From contig NW_025777654.1 of NCBI RefSeq assembly GCF_021130785.1, positions 1 through 64,000 of the forward strand: DNA of 64,000 nt, read 5' to 3'. Positions 36,170 through 49,339 of this stretch are shown here, piece after piece (the stretch's first letter is position 1; every line of letters starts with the position of its first letter). Position numbers and translations under genes: made by a program. Under the pieces are notes generated by a model. That model had not been told where the DNA came from. It did not search any database and was given only the letters and a program-made list of their open reading frames with translations. This stretch comes from Homalodisca vitripennis. Its lineage: Eukaryota; Arthropoda; Insecta; Hemiptera; Cicadellidae.

Positions 36170-37950
36170 AAAAAACTTAAAGTTGGATGTCATATTGAAC
36201 CATGGTGGTGACCTTAGAAGTTATAAACATTTATTTTTAAATTAAACAAAAAAGTAAGAACGGTCCCCGTATACTTACTTTTTGACAGACTTACAATTTA
36301 AAATATGCTAATACGGTATACGTTAAAATACAACCCTGCACACGTCATTGCAATTGTCGGATTAAACCGATTTATTTTTTAATTAACTACATGCTAAATA
36401 AAATATTTTTCATTCAAAAGTATGTTCGCTGATTTGTGTTAACGGCAATTTATGTACAGTACCTTATTTTATTACAGCAATACCGTCATAAACAGCAGGA
36501 TTAACCTCTCCAAAAACATGTATTCAAAATTAGTTTGAATGCAAACTATCTTATTTCTTCAACATATTTATACGGAAAACAGCTTTCTTCCATGGATCTA
36601 GTTTAAAACAATTTATTTCTACAACAAAAATAGAATTTTTATGAATTTTTTATATACCAAGCATATGTAAGATATATTTACATAGATAGACTCGACAAAA
36701 CCATTCAAACGCAACGAGTTTAATTTAACATCTTGGTGTAAAATATATATTATTGTTCTTTCTGAAAATTTAAATGTCTGTTACTTAAGCGTCTAATTAT
36801 TTTATTTCTTAACTTGAAAATAATTATACATTTTTACTATGAAAACAGCATTTTAAAACCTAACTCTTTTCTAACCAAATTTTAAGACAGTGTTATTCTG
36901 ATTAATATTGCTTCGAATTAAGTTAAAGCAGCGTTCACGTCCGTTCTAGTGTTGACCTGTACCTTGACACCACGACAGCCTTTGTAGTTTTTGCCCAGAA
37001 TATTCTTGAAACGGGTAAGTCAGAATTTCACAATGTTCACTGAGTATAACAAACTAATATTGTGTTGCATTTATGGCTGTACATGTTATCTAAATATTCA
37101 ACTCATAAATTTGTCGTATTTCCTGTAGTGCATCGGAACCTACTAATTGTATTGTATATTTAACCGTGGGAAATTACTATATGGACATCGGCCACTACGT
37201 CACATATCTGTCCGTTTTTATCACTACAGCTGAGGCAGTACAACTGATTACATTGTTTCATACATTAAAAGCATAGCTATTTACTCTTGACAGCTTTCAA
37301 TGATGTTATACACGTGATTGTTTCAAATTGTTCAAAATTCCAAATTAACATGTACAGTACTTCCTCAGAAGTATTTATTTTTAGTTTTTTGTTTTGACTT
37401 AACCCAAGTGAGTATAGTGTCGTAAACATGCAAACACAAAGGGGACTCGTCGAAAAACTTTGTGAGTTTACAAATCAAACGATACACGTATTTAAGTGTC
37501 AAATTGGCGACATCATATTATTGTTCCCAGAACCTATTCTAAAATTTTTCCCTTAAGACTTTTGTTTAGAATGTTTAGTTTATAATGTCTAGCCTAAGTT
37601 TAGAAAGTATTTCTTCACTTGATTATTACTTAAAGTGGTATACGTCAAGGAGCCTGAAGGCAATTTTTATAAATCAACCTGTGTATCTAATCTGGTTCTT
37701 GAAATTTATAGGGAAGTTTATCTTAGATAAGAAATTGATCGCCAATGTTTCGATTTGTGGTGGATTTAAAAAAGAGGAGTATCAAAAGGGTAAAATATAT
37801 TAAATAAAATTCTTTTTTTTTTCAAATAATATTATTTGGCTTTACACTGAAAATCGTCCGCCAGACAAGTAAATATATTTTGGTTCAGTATATTTCGTCC
37901 AAAATCGTATAGATTCCTTTAAATTGAGAACTTTGTTTAATATCTATTTA
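36170..37950 (+). repeat. Long-repeat module Z, copy 2
   Basis: It aligns with copies at 30.3, 57.7 and 60.2 kb. Anchors: aaaacagcattttaaaacct (36,842), cgttcacgtccgttc and ccttgacaccacgacagcc (36,931-36,980), attcttgaaacgggtaagtc (37,003), ggctgtacatgttatct (37,073), and downstream tatacgtcaaggagcc (37,637) with tatcaaaagggtaaaat (37,780). The tail after 37,780 matches 59,090-59,210. Confidence 0.7.
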
Positions 37951-40900
37951 TCTGACAGAGATATAATTAACATTTATTGTTTTATATTATATTATATTTA
38001 TATAATATGTTATATTATATGAAACACAAGCCAGGTTAAGTCTTATTTTATCAAAAGTGGCGTGATCGATTTCATCCAGGTCGGCAAGCAAACTCGGATT
38101 GATAAAGTGTCATAGTGGATTGATAAGCTTTATATAAACAGGCGTTGCTCAATATACATTATAACTGTACTATTAGATGCAACTAGACGGTGTTCTATAT
38201 ACTATACTTGATTGTAATATTTAAAAGTATTAGTGATAGTGAGTTTCTGTCTGGGTTAAATGTACAATTACAAAACATTACAAGCAAGAACAGTAACTGA
38301 AACATAACCTCTTATGACATTGTTTTAATTATCACATATATTTATTTTTCAGTAATGCTACATGATATTTGTATTGGGAATACTTTACTTATTATGTTTA
38401 GATTATTTACTTGGAATTATGTTTCAGGCTGCAATATTACTTATCCTAAATACGAAAGTTCCAGCGCCGTAAGTATTTGGGACATATCAAGTGTAAGTTT
38501 TAATGCCATTATGAAATTGCTGTTTTAGTCAAACTTTCTACCTTGTTAATATATTATCTTTTAAGTTACTAGTAATTATACAGCCAACTCATTGGTATCA
38601 TATTTGTGAATCGAGAGTTTTGTTCTGATTATTTCCAGGTGACTTCGTTCCTGCGTTGACCTGACGTCCCCTCTGTCACACTACAAAATAACACTTCACG
38701 TGTGTTGCAAAACACGCAAAGTATGCGTGCTGAGTGAATGTATTTAAGTATGAAAGGCTGTGTGCGTGTAGAACTACACATAACCCTAACAAATACTTCT
38801 ACACTGCACTACACATTGATGTATACTAGCCTTTAACTTCTTATATTAGACTTAAGTTACATATTTGTTGAATAAATATAAGGATAAAAGTTTTACTTTC
38901 ATAAGATATATCATGGTTGAATAAATTTAAATTTATCCAAACTCTTTTAAATATCTACATTATTAAGACATATTTTTGTAAATGTAGTAGTTGTGCAACC
39001 CTTATGATTTATCTCATAAAAAATTTAAGATTTTATATGTTGTATTTTCTGATTGTTACAGGGTGATGCGGTCAATTCGGTAGGAGTTCGCCCCACTCAC
39101 ACTAATACACACACTACACATACACTAGGTAATGTATTTTTTTAATAAAACTATTATAATCAATTTGGCTACAATAGTTCTTTCAGAATGGCATTCTAAT
39201 ATTAATTAGTCAATAATAAGTTTATATGAGAATAGTTTATAATCTTAGTGTTATTACAAATATATATGGAAATTATTAGTTATCAATATTAGTTGAATTA
39301 ATATAATCGTTATATCTTAATAGTGCATCACCTTAGATTAACCTCTAATAACTTTTAATATCGCAACTATTAAAAAAGAACCCAAAGACTTTTTGGGTGG
39401 AATATGAGTATAATCTAATGTAAACGTAGTAGTATCAGTAATGTCACATATTCTGTCTTCCAAGTTTGTTTTTCCCAAATGTATAAGTTACTATCAATAT
39501 CAGTAATTTTTATGGTGAAAACCACTAAAGGTCTGACCAAATATATGTTGTAGCTAAATGTACTAATTATACGGAAATGTCTATTGATGCTCTGATCGAA
39601 TATGTAGTGTAGCTTAATATATTGTTTCATTATGAGTTCTTAAGTTTACAGTGTTCAAAACATTGTCCTTGGTACTGAGCGAAAATTTATCGTGAACAGA
39701 TCAAATAGATGCATTTCGAATGATAGTTCATGTCACTCAGTGGGATTTTACTGAGCGTTATCAAAACTGTTAATTTGTTCTTATAGGTATAACTTAAAAT
39801 GTATCCTAATGAAAATGAAAAATTGAAGAATAAATAAATTGTAAATAAACGTCCCTTAGCCAACCAATCAAAATGAATATAAGCGAAGCGTTACATTCAT
39901 TCACATTAATCATAGCAATGGAGTAATTGTTCTAAAAATAACACATAATAATTATTGTTACGTACTATCGTCCTTTACACAACTGGTTTTTATCGAAATT
40001 TTGGAGATGCTTAGGTATTATTTAAGAATGAGTATTAGCAAATCAATTTTACACTGTCATAATTTAAAAGATTATGACTACTAAATCATAAATTCTTAAA
40101 GTGATATGTAATTAAATAAGTTTTTCTACTAAAAAATGTAATATACCTCTTATATTTAATTCACTATCTCGGGTTTACAATTAAAAATCAAATGTACTGT
40201 TAAAATATTAGTAGTTAACTGAGAACATTATTCTGTAGCATTCGAAACATACAATATGGGGGACCTATCTAAATATAATTAATTAATCAAATTTAAGTAG
40301 TTGCGCACCTGTTAGTCTCGTTTATCATGGTCAATCTAACAGGTTCTGACAATTAGGCTGTCCTACCACTACTGACGTTGTTCACCGTCTTTATAATTTA
40401 AGATTCATGTAAGAATGCACCAAACTAATCTGATCTACAACTTAAAAGCTGTATACATTTACTAAACATTAGAATTATTTTACTATTCAAACTTGTTATT
40501 GTTTTATGCAGAAACACAATATTGAACAAAAAGAATATTATTGTTTCCGTGAAATAGACTAAGCTTCTTTTTATACTATTATGTATATAACTAGAATTAA
40601 CTCCAAAATTGCATAAATGCCAGAGTATTTTGTATGAATGTGTGCAGTGTAGATAATATCTAACACTGGACTTCAGAGGAATCGAATTTAAGTTTTAAAA
40701 TGGGAAACATAGGAAAACTACATATACTCGTAAAGAACGTGTTTTGTATCTAATATTCAAAACAACTATTATGACGTTAAATAATACAAAACTAGTATTA
40801 CTATACTTTAATCAAATCGTATTTCACGAGCTTGATATACGATGTATGTACCGAAATAGTTGTTAGTAATTTTGCTCATCTATTGTAATGAATACTAACG

Positions 40901-42399
40901 ATTGGATGTAATAACTTAACATAAAGGTTTCTTTAATTATATTTGATTATTTTGCACAAATATAAAATTTTAAATAAGTAAACATTTGAAAGTATAGTTT
41001 TAAAGTGACTAACAGTTTTTAAAGATGACGCAACTGGTTTTTACCCGCGGCTTCAAAGGTAGTTTCTTGTGTATAGGAGTATTAATAGGAGTAATAGTTT
41101 TCAAATGATTGTTTCAGACATTCCTTAATTCAGTAATGGCCAATGTAATGTGTTCTAATAAATTTCCAGATATACATATTACTTATTTTACTTTAAGTTT
41201 AAATGACAGTAGTGCCATGAGACCAATAGCGATCAATCTTCCGTTATCATTGGTAAACCTGATAGTTAAGCATTATTATTTTTAAGAAACGTCCTTAAAC
41301 ATTATTTATTATAGACTAAAACAGCGTAAAGGTTAAATTAATTACTAATATGTTTTAATAATAATCAACATATTACAAATTGTACGTAACGGTTTTTAAA
41401 GTTAATACAGATCCTATAATCACATAAAATTTTCTTAAAAACATATTAAAACCGTAAACTGATAAGACACAAAAGATTATGATAGTCTCTGGCAGCTGTG
41501 ATCGGTGTCACTGGTGTATATGAAGGCTAGCTCCTAATGTCGCCCGCAGTTATTTTGCAGGATTAAATCAGCTGGTTCTCTTTCACTTATCACTATGATA
41601 AATTCATGATGATCATTGTATGGATGCAATAATTAACAATATATCACTAAAACGCAAAGCATACCATTTTGCAATTTATTGTTGCACCCTATAGTAAACT
41701 GTGATGATATTTTTTGAGTAGTTATGTGATGTACGTCATTTAGTTTGTTTGTTGTAGTGTGCTTTCCATTCTTTTAGACATATTGTACTTCACATTCTAA
41801 AGAAAGATAATGATCTTTACCTGATTTGTCTTCAATAATTTTATAAATCTTTGTTTAATTTGGCTCGGAATGAAAGATGTCTTTACACCACTTACCCTAA
41901 CTGTACCTAAAGTATATGAATAACGTCTTCTTCCCAAATTTTTGGCAATTTTGTGCTATGTTATGGTAGTGGAACATCTTTCCCTAGTTAAAGTAAATGA
42001 CATACATATAGTGTAAAAAAAAAAAAAAACACCAATTTATATTTAACAGAACTGCATGCAAATTAATCTAAAATGCTCCAAAATAATAAACGTAGTCAAA
42101 AATTTCCTTGTAATGCCCTCACTTAATAAGTAAATGATAATCCTTATGGCTGTACACTCATGGTTATCAACAAGAAATACAAACAATTTACATTTATCAC
42201 TTTGCTAATTAATCTAAGTTGGGAACCAAAGCCCAAATAATAGTACAATCTAATTTACCTCTGTCTGAGAATGTATATATATATTAATAAAACTATTGTA
42301 ACTATAACCTATAACTCGCACACATTAATACAATTAAAAACATAAAAATCTTAAAAGTTATGTTACATCTTAAAATAATAATAACAAACTAATATGTGG
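37951..42399. other. 4.4 kb AT-rich DNA with no copy elsewhere in the window
   Basis: Unlike most of the window, I find no paralogue of this stretch here. No protein-coding gene recognised. Two short candidate exons (38,428-38,468 and 39,062-39,128) are described in the findings. A fragment near 41,041 (acccgcggcttc) resembles a motif common in insect repeats. An A-run lies at 42,016-42,030. Confidence 0.4.
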
Positions 42400-43985
42400 C
42401 GTGATAAATGTGACAAAGAAGTGGCAAGATGGCTTCCAGCTCCAAAACATTAAAATTTTAAATTAAATAAACGTTTGTTAAAAATTAAATTCCTGTACCA
42501 AATCCCATCTTTTTTCAAGCCTCTTTTGTAAACCCCGCCAATCCTCTCTGTTTATTGTCAATCGCACTAATATTGTCATCTAAATTCAACAACGTAGAAC
42601 CGTACCAAAACGCTCTTACTTCGTCCAAAATCGGACATTTACAAACGAAATGAAAGACTGTTTAAATTTTCTGAAGGTTAGAAAGAGTAAAATCAAATTG
42701 TTATTGTTTTAACAAAGGTTTTAAAATCCAAGTCGACTAGTTCAGCACAAAGACTCCCGTCGCCGAGGTCAAGGTCAAGAACTAAATAATGCTGATGATA
42801 AGTCGAAGTTATCGCTCTTCCAGCACAATTTGCCTACTCCTTGCTTCTCACTCCCTCTGCCACGCTTGTCAGCTGCAATTTTAATTCATTGATATTAGTA
42901 ACATATACATCAACGTCGGAAATTTTGCCATAGCCTTTCCATTCATTATACCAAGATAAATTTTCATAATTTATTTTCTTTGCTAAAATATGTAGTAATC
43001 TGTTTTTATTCATCCGCAGAACTTTAAAATATAATTTAGATTCAGTTTTATGGTATAATAGATCAAAATATCTAATTTTGTTTCCAGGATGACCACGTGA
43101 TGCGGCGTATTATGTGGGAGACGTAAAATTGTCATAAAACCTCAGTACAGACTCGACCACTTCACTTTCGATGTATCCCTACACCTGTCCTCCATAACAC
43201 AAAATACTTATTGGCATCCGTTTATTAGTTATTAAGTAGTTCCAAACTAAATTTACTGCAGTTTTCGCCTCCTTAGCTTTCTAAGTTAAATGGGAATTCC
43301 AGGACAATGGGCTAGTCAACACCATACCCAAATATCTGTACTCATTGACCACCTCAATCTTGCTATCTTTAAACCACCATTTATTGCACTCTGGGTTTGC
43401 CACCTTGTCTGAAAATCATAATTTTTTTATTTATTTAAATCTACTTGGATGTTCCAGGTTTCACTATAGGTTTCAAGTCTCTTAATCATATGTTGCAAAC
43501 ATGTAGCCGTGGGAGACAGAATTACGATATCATCGGCGAATAGGAGTACAATAACTCAAAAACCACCGAAGTCACAACCTCCTTCTATAATATCGGTCAA
43601 GTCATTAACAAATAGTAAGAACATTAATGGACTGAGAATACATCCCTGTCTGAGGCCTATTTTAGTATACAAAATTTTCAGTCACACCATCATTACACCA
43701 CACGCCTACAGTTGTGTCCTTAATATAATCATCTAATATGGTTAATACGCAAGTGGAGACTTTTAAACAGGATAGTTTAAATATTAACAAACATCTATCA
43801 TCTGTATCGAACGCTGAAGAGAAATCAACAAAAAAACTATATAGTTTTCCCTTATTGTTATTCAACTGCAGGTTAACCATGCAAGACAGATTCAAAATAT
43901 TGTCTACAGTGGAATATCTTTTTCTAAATCCTGCCTGAAATTCTGTAATAATAATTTTCTTCCTTACCCATTCATACAATCTATT
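42400..43985 (-). mobile_element. Decayed non-LTR retrotransposon fragment (RT to C-terminus)
   Basis: On the minus strand, 43,979-43,662 reads F-Q-A-G-F-R-K-R-Y-S-T-V-D-N-I (fingers), then F-F-V-D-F-S-S-A-F-D-T (motif A). After a frame change follow L-R-Q-G-C-I-L-S-P and the catalytic FADD at 43,529-43,540. The C-terminal part, full of stops and shifts, can be followed to a H-F-V-C-K-C-P-I-L-D-E-V-R block near 42,620, a typical LINE C-terminal zinc-binding region, and to about 42,490. No endonuclease upstream; 5' truncated near 43,985. The clade differs from the elements at 1-5.6 and 60.8 kb (FADD, RQGC) but was not assigned. Confidence 0.82.
43662..43979 (-). pseudogene. Reverse transcriptase fragment, fingers and motif A
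   Basis: This is the longest unbroken piece of the element above, about 105 codons. It holds the QAGFRK block and the VDFSSAFD motif A with its catalytic Asp. It ends in a stop immediately before the LRQGC block, which lies in another frame. Non-functional. Confidence 0.8.
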
Positions 43986-43989
43986 TTTG

Positions 43990-45440
43990 CAAAGTGGTAA
44001 ATATTTTTACAATACAATCAATAAATGACAATCCCTTGTAATGTTTTGCAACATTGATATCACCCTTCTTATGAAGATGGAATATAATAGATTATTTAAA
44101 GCTAGCAGGAATTATGCCCTTTTAAAACATACTATTAAAAAATTAGCATTCTATTTATTAAAGTTTTAGGTGCTAAAACTTTCAAATAGACTATAGGCAA
44201 ACTAAAAGAATTGCTGCGTAGAAAAGATTAGAATGTAAGGACTAAATATTGAAAAAGTTTTAAGGCTAGATGGACAGGAATTGTATAATCGTTCCGAGAT
44301 TGGACAAACGAAGAGTCACGCGGGTTATTGTATAACTGTGTACAGGTGTTGATATCAAGCGCACAAGAGTAGCTATATTTAGGTGATACGATATTACCAA
44401 TTACGTCATAGAAAGTTGATATGTTAAGGTGGAAAAACAATTTATTTCTGTCTAAAATTACTTAATATCTTCTTAGTTTCAACATTTGTCTATTTTATTT
44501 TTATATGTTTGCAATAACTATTCATCCCAGTTTTATCGTTTACTGTACATTTTTTTCTATTACTCATCCTGATAAAGTATATTTAATTTATTTCGAAAAT
44601 ATTATTGAATTAACTATGAATTTTGGATGCTAAGATCTTTGTATTGTGATGAACAATTTTTTTAAACCGGGTTTTTTTAAGTTTATTCAATTTATTTAAA
44701 AGTTATTTTATTAATTTGTAGACTAACGATAGTTTTTTTAACTCATGCTAATTTAATTCCAATAAAAATGTAAAAAACACATACGTAACAAGGCCTACAA
44801 CCGAATCAACAAATACCATATTTTGATGTACATTAGATGTACCGGGCGGAAACCTCTACGTTATTTATTCGTAGATTTAGATTTCAAATTTTGTGAGGAA
44901 AGCCGTGGTTCAGTTTGACAAAGTGGGTTTAAATTGCACTATCTGTTGTTACCTCTCACCAGGAGACAGCAATGCATATATATTCCATGTGTTATCAATC
45001 CCTTGTGACTTTGTGAAAAAATTTTTTTCATAGATATTTTGATATTTTGGGAATTAAAATAGTGCTTAATCCTAGATTATTTAATTGATTATATCTCAAA
45101 AGCTACATTATTGCACTTATACTGTTATTTGGTTTTCTGGAAAAAAATTAAAATGTTCCAAAAATATTATTATTAAGAAAGAATTAAATGTAAGATCTTA
45201 TTTTATATTTATTGTCAAAATCATGATCAAGTTTATTATAAACCGTAGGAGCAATTAATCTATACATAAAATATATATCAGTGAAATCAAACAGCAGTGA
45301 TATTTGGCCTCACAGCTTCAATTATTAGTCATATTGCAAAGAGCTGCAATAACCAACCGACAACAACAAACAGCAACAATACAAAACCAAAACAGACCAA
45401 ACCAAAAAATTTTGTTTTGTCTGTGTTTTGATAATGTTCA
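43990..45440. other. AT-rich DNA, no module or gene recognised
   Basis: A possible scrap of an endonuclease-like reading (C-C-Y-L-S-P-G-D-S, plus strand near 44,935) is too short to support. A purine/pyrimidine-asymmetric CAA-rich tract with an imperfect inverted repeat lies at 45,345-45,435. Confidence 0.35.
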
Positions 45441-45442
45441 GT

Positions 45443-47842
45443 AGACAAAACATTATACTTCACCCAAAGCATACGTTGTATATAAATAATTTTGTAATAT
45501 AAGTACTTGAAGTAAGATTACACAATGGTTTTGTGTTATTAGAATATGATTTTTATGTGACTCGGGAAACTTCCAGTTATACTTAACTATTGTCTGTCAT
45601 TATTTACAATCGGTTATGTCTGAGGTATACTGTATATCGTTTGTCATATGCTCGTCCACGTCACATTATAATGGAACGGATCTTGATAGGGATGTAAAAC
45701 AGTTAACATAGCTTAATGGAACGATATCTCGACAGAACGTATCTCAAATAAAATTTGACCGAATTCGAATACAGAATATCTGTGTATTTAATTAAATACA
45801 ACCTTGTGGCTACCCCCACAATGTTTTTGGACAACAAAATAAATACAAATACATCATACTCATACACGCAGTTATACGTCACTAGCCTTGCCAGACTGAA
45901 AACGATTGTAACGGACGTTTGATATAGAGCATACAGTGAACGTTTTACATTATTTTACGTTCGAATGCATTTTATGTGCAATAAAAAAAATACTAAAAAT
46001 AAATAATCTCAAGAACTTTGCTGTTATCATTACCTTAAGCTAAGCAATTATCGAAAAAATAAAAACTGATAACTAACCAAAATGTTAAAAACTGCATTTG
46101 TCACAAAAAACGTTGTCATATTGAGATTGTTTTTCTTTTCTGTGCGGAAAGTAAAATATGTGTTCTGCGATAAGGGTTCCAATGTTAAAATATTCACGGT
46201 GGTGGCCCTATTTTCCGCTTCTCTTCAAAGTGAGTAGCGATATGATTATAAATGATATAAATGATTGAGTGTCATAATGAGAGCCTGATTTATTCTTAAT
46301 TGGAGAGGTAATTCATTACTTAAAAAATATATAAAAAATTTGTAAAAAAATAAACCGGTACAGCCAAACTAAAAATTGTAATATTATCTAAAAAGTGTTG
46401 CTGCTATCATTTCACTATACACAAGCGTAGGCTAAACTGGGTTTCTTCCAAAAATTCTAAAACAGTTTTAAAACTATTCAACTCAAAAGGTAACTAATAA
46501 AAAAATATTGAAAACGGGATGTTTTTTGCAAAAATCACGAGGACTAATGATTAAATTTGAACAGAGCAATGCTCTATAAGACTAAATATCGTATGTACCA
46601 GTTTTATATCTCTTAATCTTAAATATTCTAAATAGTTAATTGAATACGTATAGATTTTTATTTAATTCTTAGCAGAAAAACTGGATGAAATATTTATCCA
46701 AAAAAATTTCATAAAAATCAATCAACAAAAATCCATTAAAAATATATCACATTAACAGCAATACAATATAAAACTTTGTTCTAAAACCTTCGGAAAAAAA
46801 TTTCTATGGTGCGTATAGTGTTCTAACAGAACATTATCCAGGATATTTTTACTAAGACAAGTTTTGTTAATCCTTTGGGATTTTACAAGTCAAAGGTTAA
46901 AAAAAAAATTAATATTAGATAACTCTTACTATTAATAATAGATTTTTCAGAAAATTTTAAACATATGCGGGAGGGCAAATTATAGCTGTTACTTACAAAG
47001 TCACTTAATTTTTGTAATATCGTAGGGAACTACTTTAAAAAAAAAAAAAGAATTCATCACTTTAATCCATTTATGGAGTTATACATATCTATTTGATTTC
47101 GATGTGAAAAAACACATTGTAGTACTTAGAGCTAAATAACGATTTGAATATAAGCTAATCTGTTCATTTTATTGAAATGTACGTTTAAACTGGTTTTTCT
47201 CCAGGGAAAAATTTAAAAGTGAAAAATTATTTTTAACACAAATTTTAATAAATCAAATTAGTAATAACATGATATTTTTGGGAAAATAATATGTCACTTT
47301 TTAAACGTTAAAGGTGCGTCAAATATTTAAAATACTTTCTACTAAATTTTGAACAGGGACAACATTCTATAAGGCTAAATATAGTATTAACCACTATTTC
47401 CCATTTACCACTAATTGAAATGAAAAGAAGTATACATTTGATCAATCTTAGAATTGCATTGTTAGAAATTTTCTATGGAAATTAATTTTTATAATTATTT
47501 TTATATTTTTTGCGAACTTGTAGTAGTAGGTCGGTATAAACATTTGCGTTCGTTTTATATCTGGTTGAAGTGGAATTCTCATCCTTTGGAATATCCTAAT
47601 ATAACGTCAAACTTATCTACAATAATAGATATATACCTCTCAAGTAAGCACCTAGTGAACTTGAAAGAACTTTGCAAGATTATCAACTAGAGGAAGACAC
47701 TAACCAGACAATCATAACGAGTAGCAACCTTTATCATAAATATTAAAATGGTAACCGAGAATGAAATAAGTTTTTTATTTATCTCAAAAACGGTTCTTTT
47801 TTATAAAAATTATCATTTCTTACCTAAATATACTTGGGCTAC
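45443..47842 (+). repeat. Long-repeat modules V to L5, copy B
   Basis: 45,443-45,800 aligns with 9,830-11,110 and 53,140-53,480. 45,870-46,330 aligns with 12,040-12,480. 46,380-47,600 aligns with 12,550-13,490. 47,597-47,842 aligns with 13,494-13,738 at high identity (for example taaatattaaaatggtaacc and atttcttacctaaatatact). The alignment with copy A stops exactly at the TTAA at 47,843. Confidence 0.8.
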
Positions 47843-48330
47843 TTAACCCTAGAAGTGTGGAACCAGCATATTTTATGTCGGTTGTAATTTATGTGTGTTG
47901 TGCGGAACCAGCATATTGTATGTCGGTTTCAGTTTTTTATTAAAAATAATTATTTATCTTTTTAAACAATCACCATGTTTTTGGTATCATTGCAATTGTG
48001 AGATTCCACTCTACAATTTTCATATAAACGTTTTTTTTTAACATCAATATTACGGTCGTGGTGAAATGTTTTTTGAAGAAGTCATCATTTGAGTTGAATT
48101 TCGCGGGTGGCCGGGTCAAAGAAATACGTCATTTTCAACCAATCACAGCAAGTTACATATTGCCTGCAAAACAGTGCTGCCATATGTCAATAGACGCGGA
48201 ATGAAATATTCTTTCTTCTAGTGCAAACAGAAAGTCATTAGAATCAATAGTTGATTTACTATGAATATTCTAAAAAGGGACAATTCTAAAGTTGTAAACC
48301 AGCATATTTTATGCTGGTTAGTATAATAAC
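47843..48330 (+). mobile_element. Probable piggyBac-type transposon end (TTAA/CCCTAGAA)
   Basis: Copy B of L5 departs from copy A exactly at TTAA (47,843-47,846), followed by CCCTAGAA, the hallmark of a piggyBac insertion. A 25-bp subterminal sequence, ggaaccagcatattttatgt and similar, occurs as direct repeats at 47,859, 47,904 and 48,297. The third copy is a perfect 9-bp hairpin (accagcata/tatgctggt, 48,298-48,318). No transposase and no convincing right end were found, so this may be a one-ended remnant or a non-autonomous derivative. Right limit uncertain. Confidence 0.5.
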
Positions 48331-49232
48331 ATTCATACAGTTATTTATTGTCAATAAAGAAAATAAAAAAAACTGTAAAGTGAAAGAAACGATCTACCGG
48401 TACAATCTTTCAGTGTAAATTTAGTTCAGTAGGTTTCCGGTAGTGCGAAACAAAAGAGGATGAAATCACGGCGTTGCATCAAGACCAACCCAACCCATCC
48501 CTGTTGGCCATTTATGACCATTTTATTTCACCACGAGCTTATTTTTTTACCGATTTTCATTAATTTAGGTCTCTATTTTTTCAGGTTCAAATATCTCTAC
48601 TGCATAAATGCATATGAAATGACAAAAAACATTATAAAACAATGTTATTTTGAACTATAATATCTATTGTTTATATATTGTCAAAAATTTTACACAATAC
48701 AAGGTTTTACAATATTTGACGCACAACAATTATTTTTACTCAATTTAAATAATTATTGAGTGTATTTCTTTCAAACATTATGTGCTAATATAATATAACA
48801 AGTAAAAAAATCTTCAATATTTTTTTTACATTGCAAACCAGATTATTTTTTATGAGTAAATTCTTCAACGTGCGACTGTTAACAAAAAATGTCATAACTC
48901 AGTTCCTTCTCAAAGTATTTGAACATATCTTATATTTTATTTTTAGCCAAACAAACATACTTACTAAGGGTATATTCAAAAATTATATAAAACATAAAGT
49001 ATAAAGTGAAAATTTGTAGCTTGTTTCTGAATTTTGTTACAAATATATTTTCATTTTTCAAAAGATTTTTTTTTGCAAGCTTGTAATAAAATAACAGTTT
49101 ATTTTGTTGTTGTTTACTTTTAGTGTTTTCAAAAAGCATGTATAATTTACAATAGAAAACTGTTTTTCATATAAATATATAGTCACATTTGGAGGTAAAG
49201 AAAATTAAAAACCCAAACCCTTGTACATTTTG
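48331..49232. other. AT-rich DNA, nothing recognised
   Basis: Short AT-biased open frames only (48,460-48,660 plus; 48,930-49,139 minus). Confidence 0.4.
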
Positions 49233-49255
49233 CCCCCCCACCCCCCCCCCCCCCC
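49233..49255. repeat. Poly-C tract
   Basis: Twenty-two C in 23 bases, interrupted by one A, a striking homopolymer in AT-rich DNA. Confidence 0.95.
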
Positions 49256-49339
49256 ATTCACTGTGTGACTACACTTGTCATGATCGGTTCTGTCCTTTTT
49301 TCTGCAAGAATGCGATTTTAATGCTCTCTCTAGCATTTA

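Noticed and set aside
41035..41065. acccgcggcttc motif as an insect repeat end
   Set aside because: The match is only about 15 bp with no flanking similarity or target duplication.
44890..44990. Endonuclease fragment of a LINE on the plus strand
   Set aside because: Only a C-C-Y-L-S-P-G-D-S-like string supports it, with stops close by and no further motif; too short.
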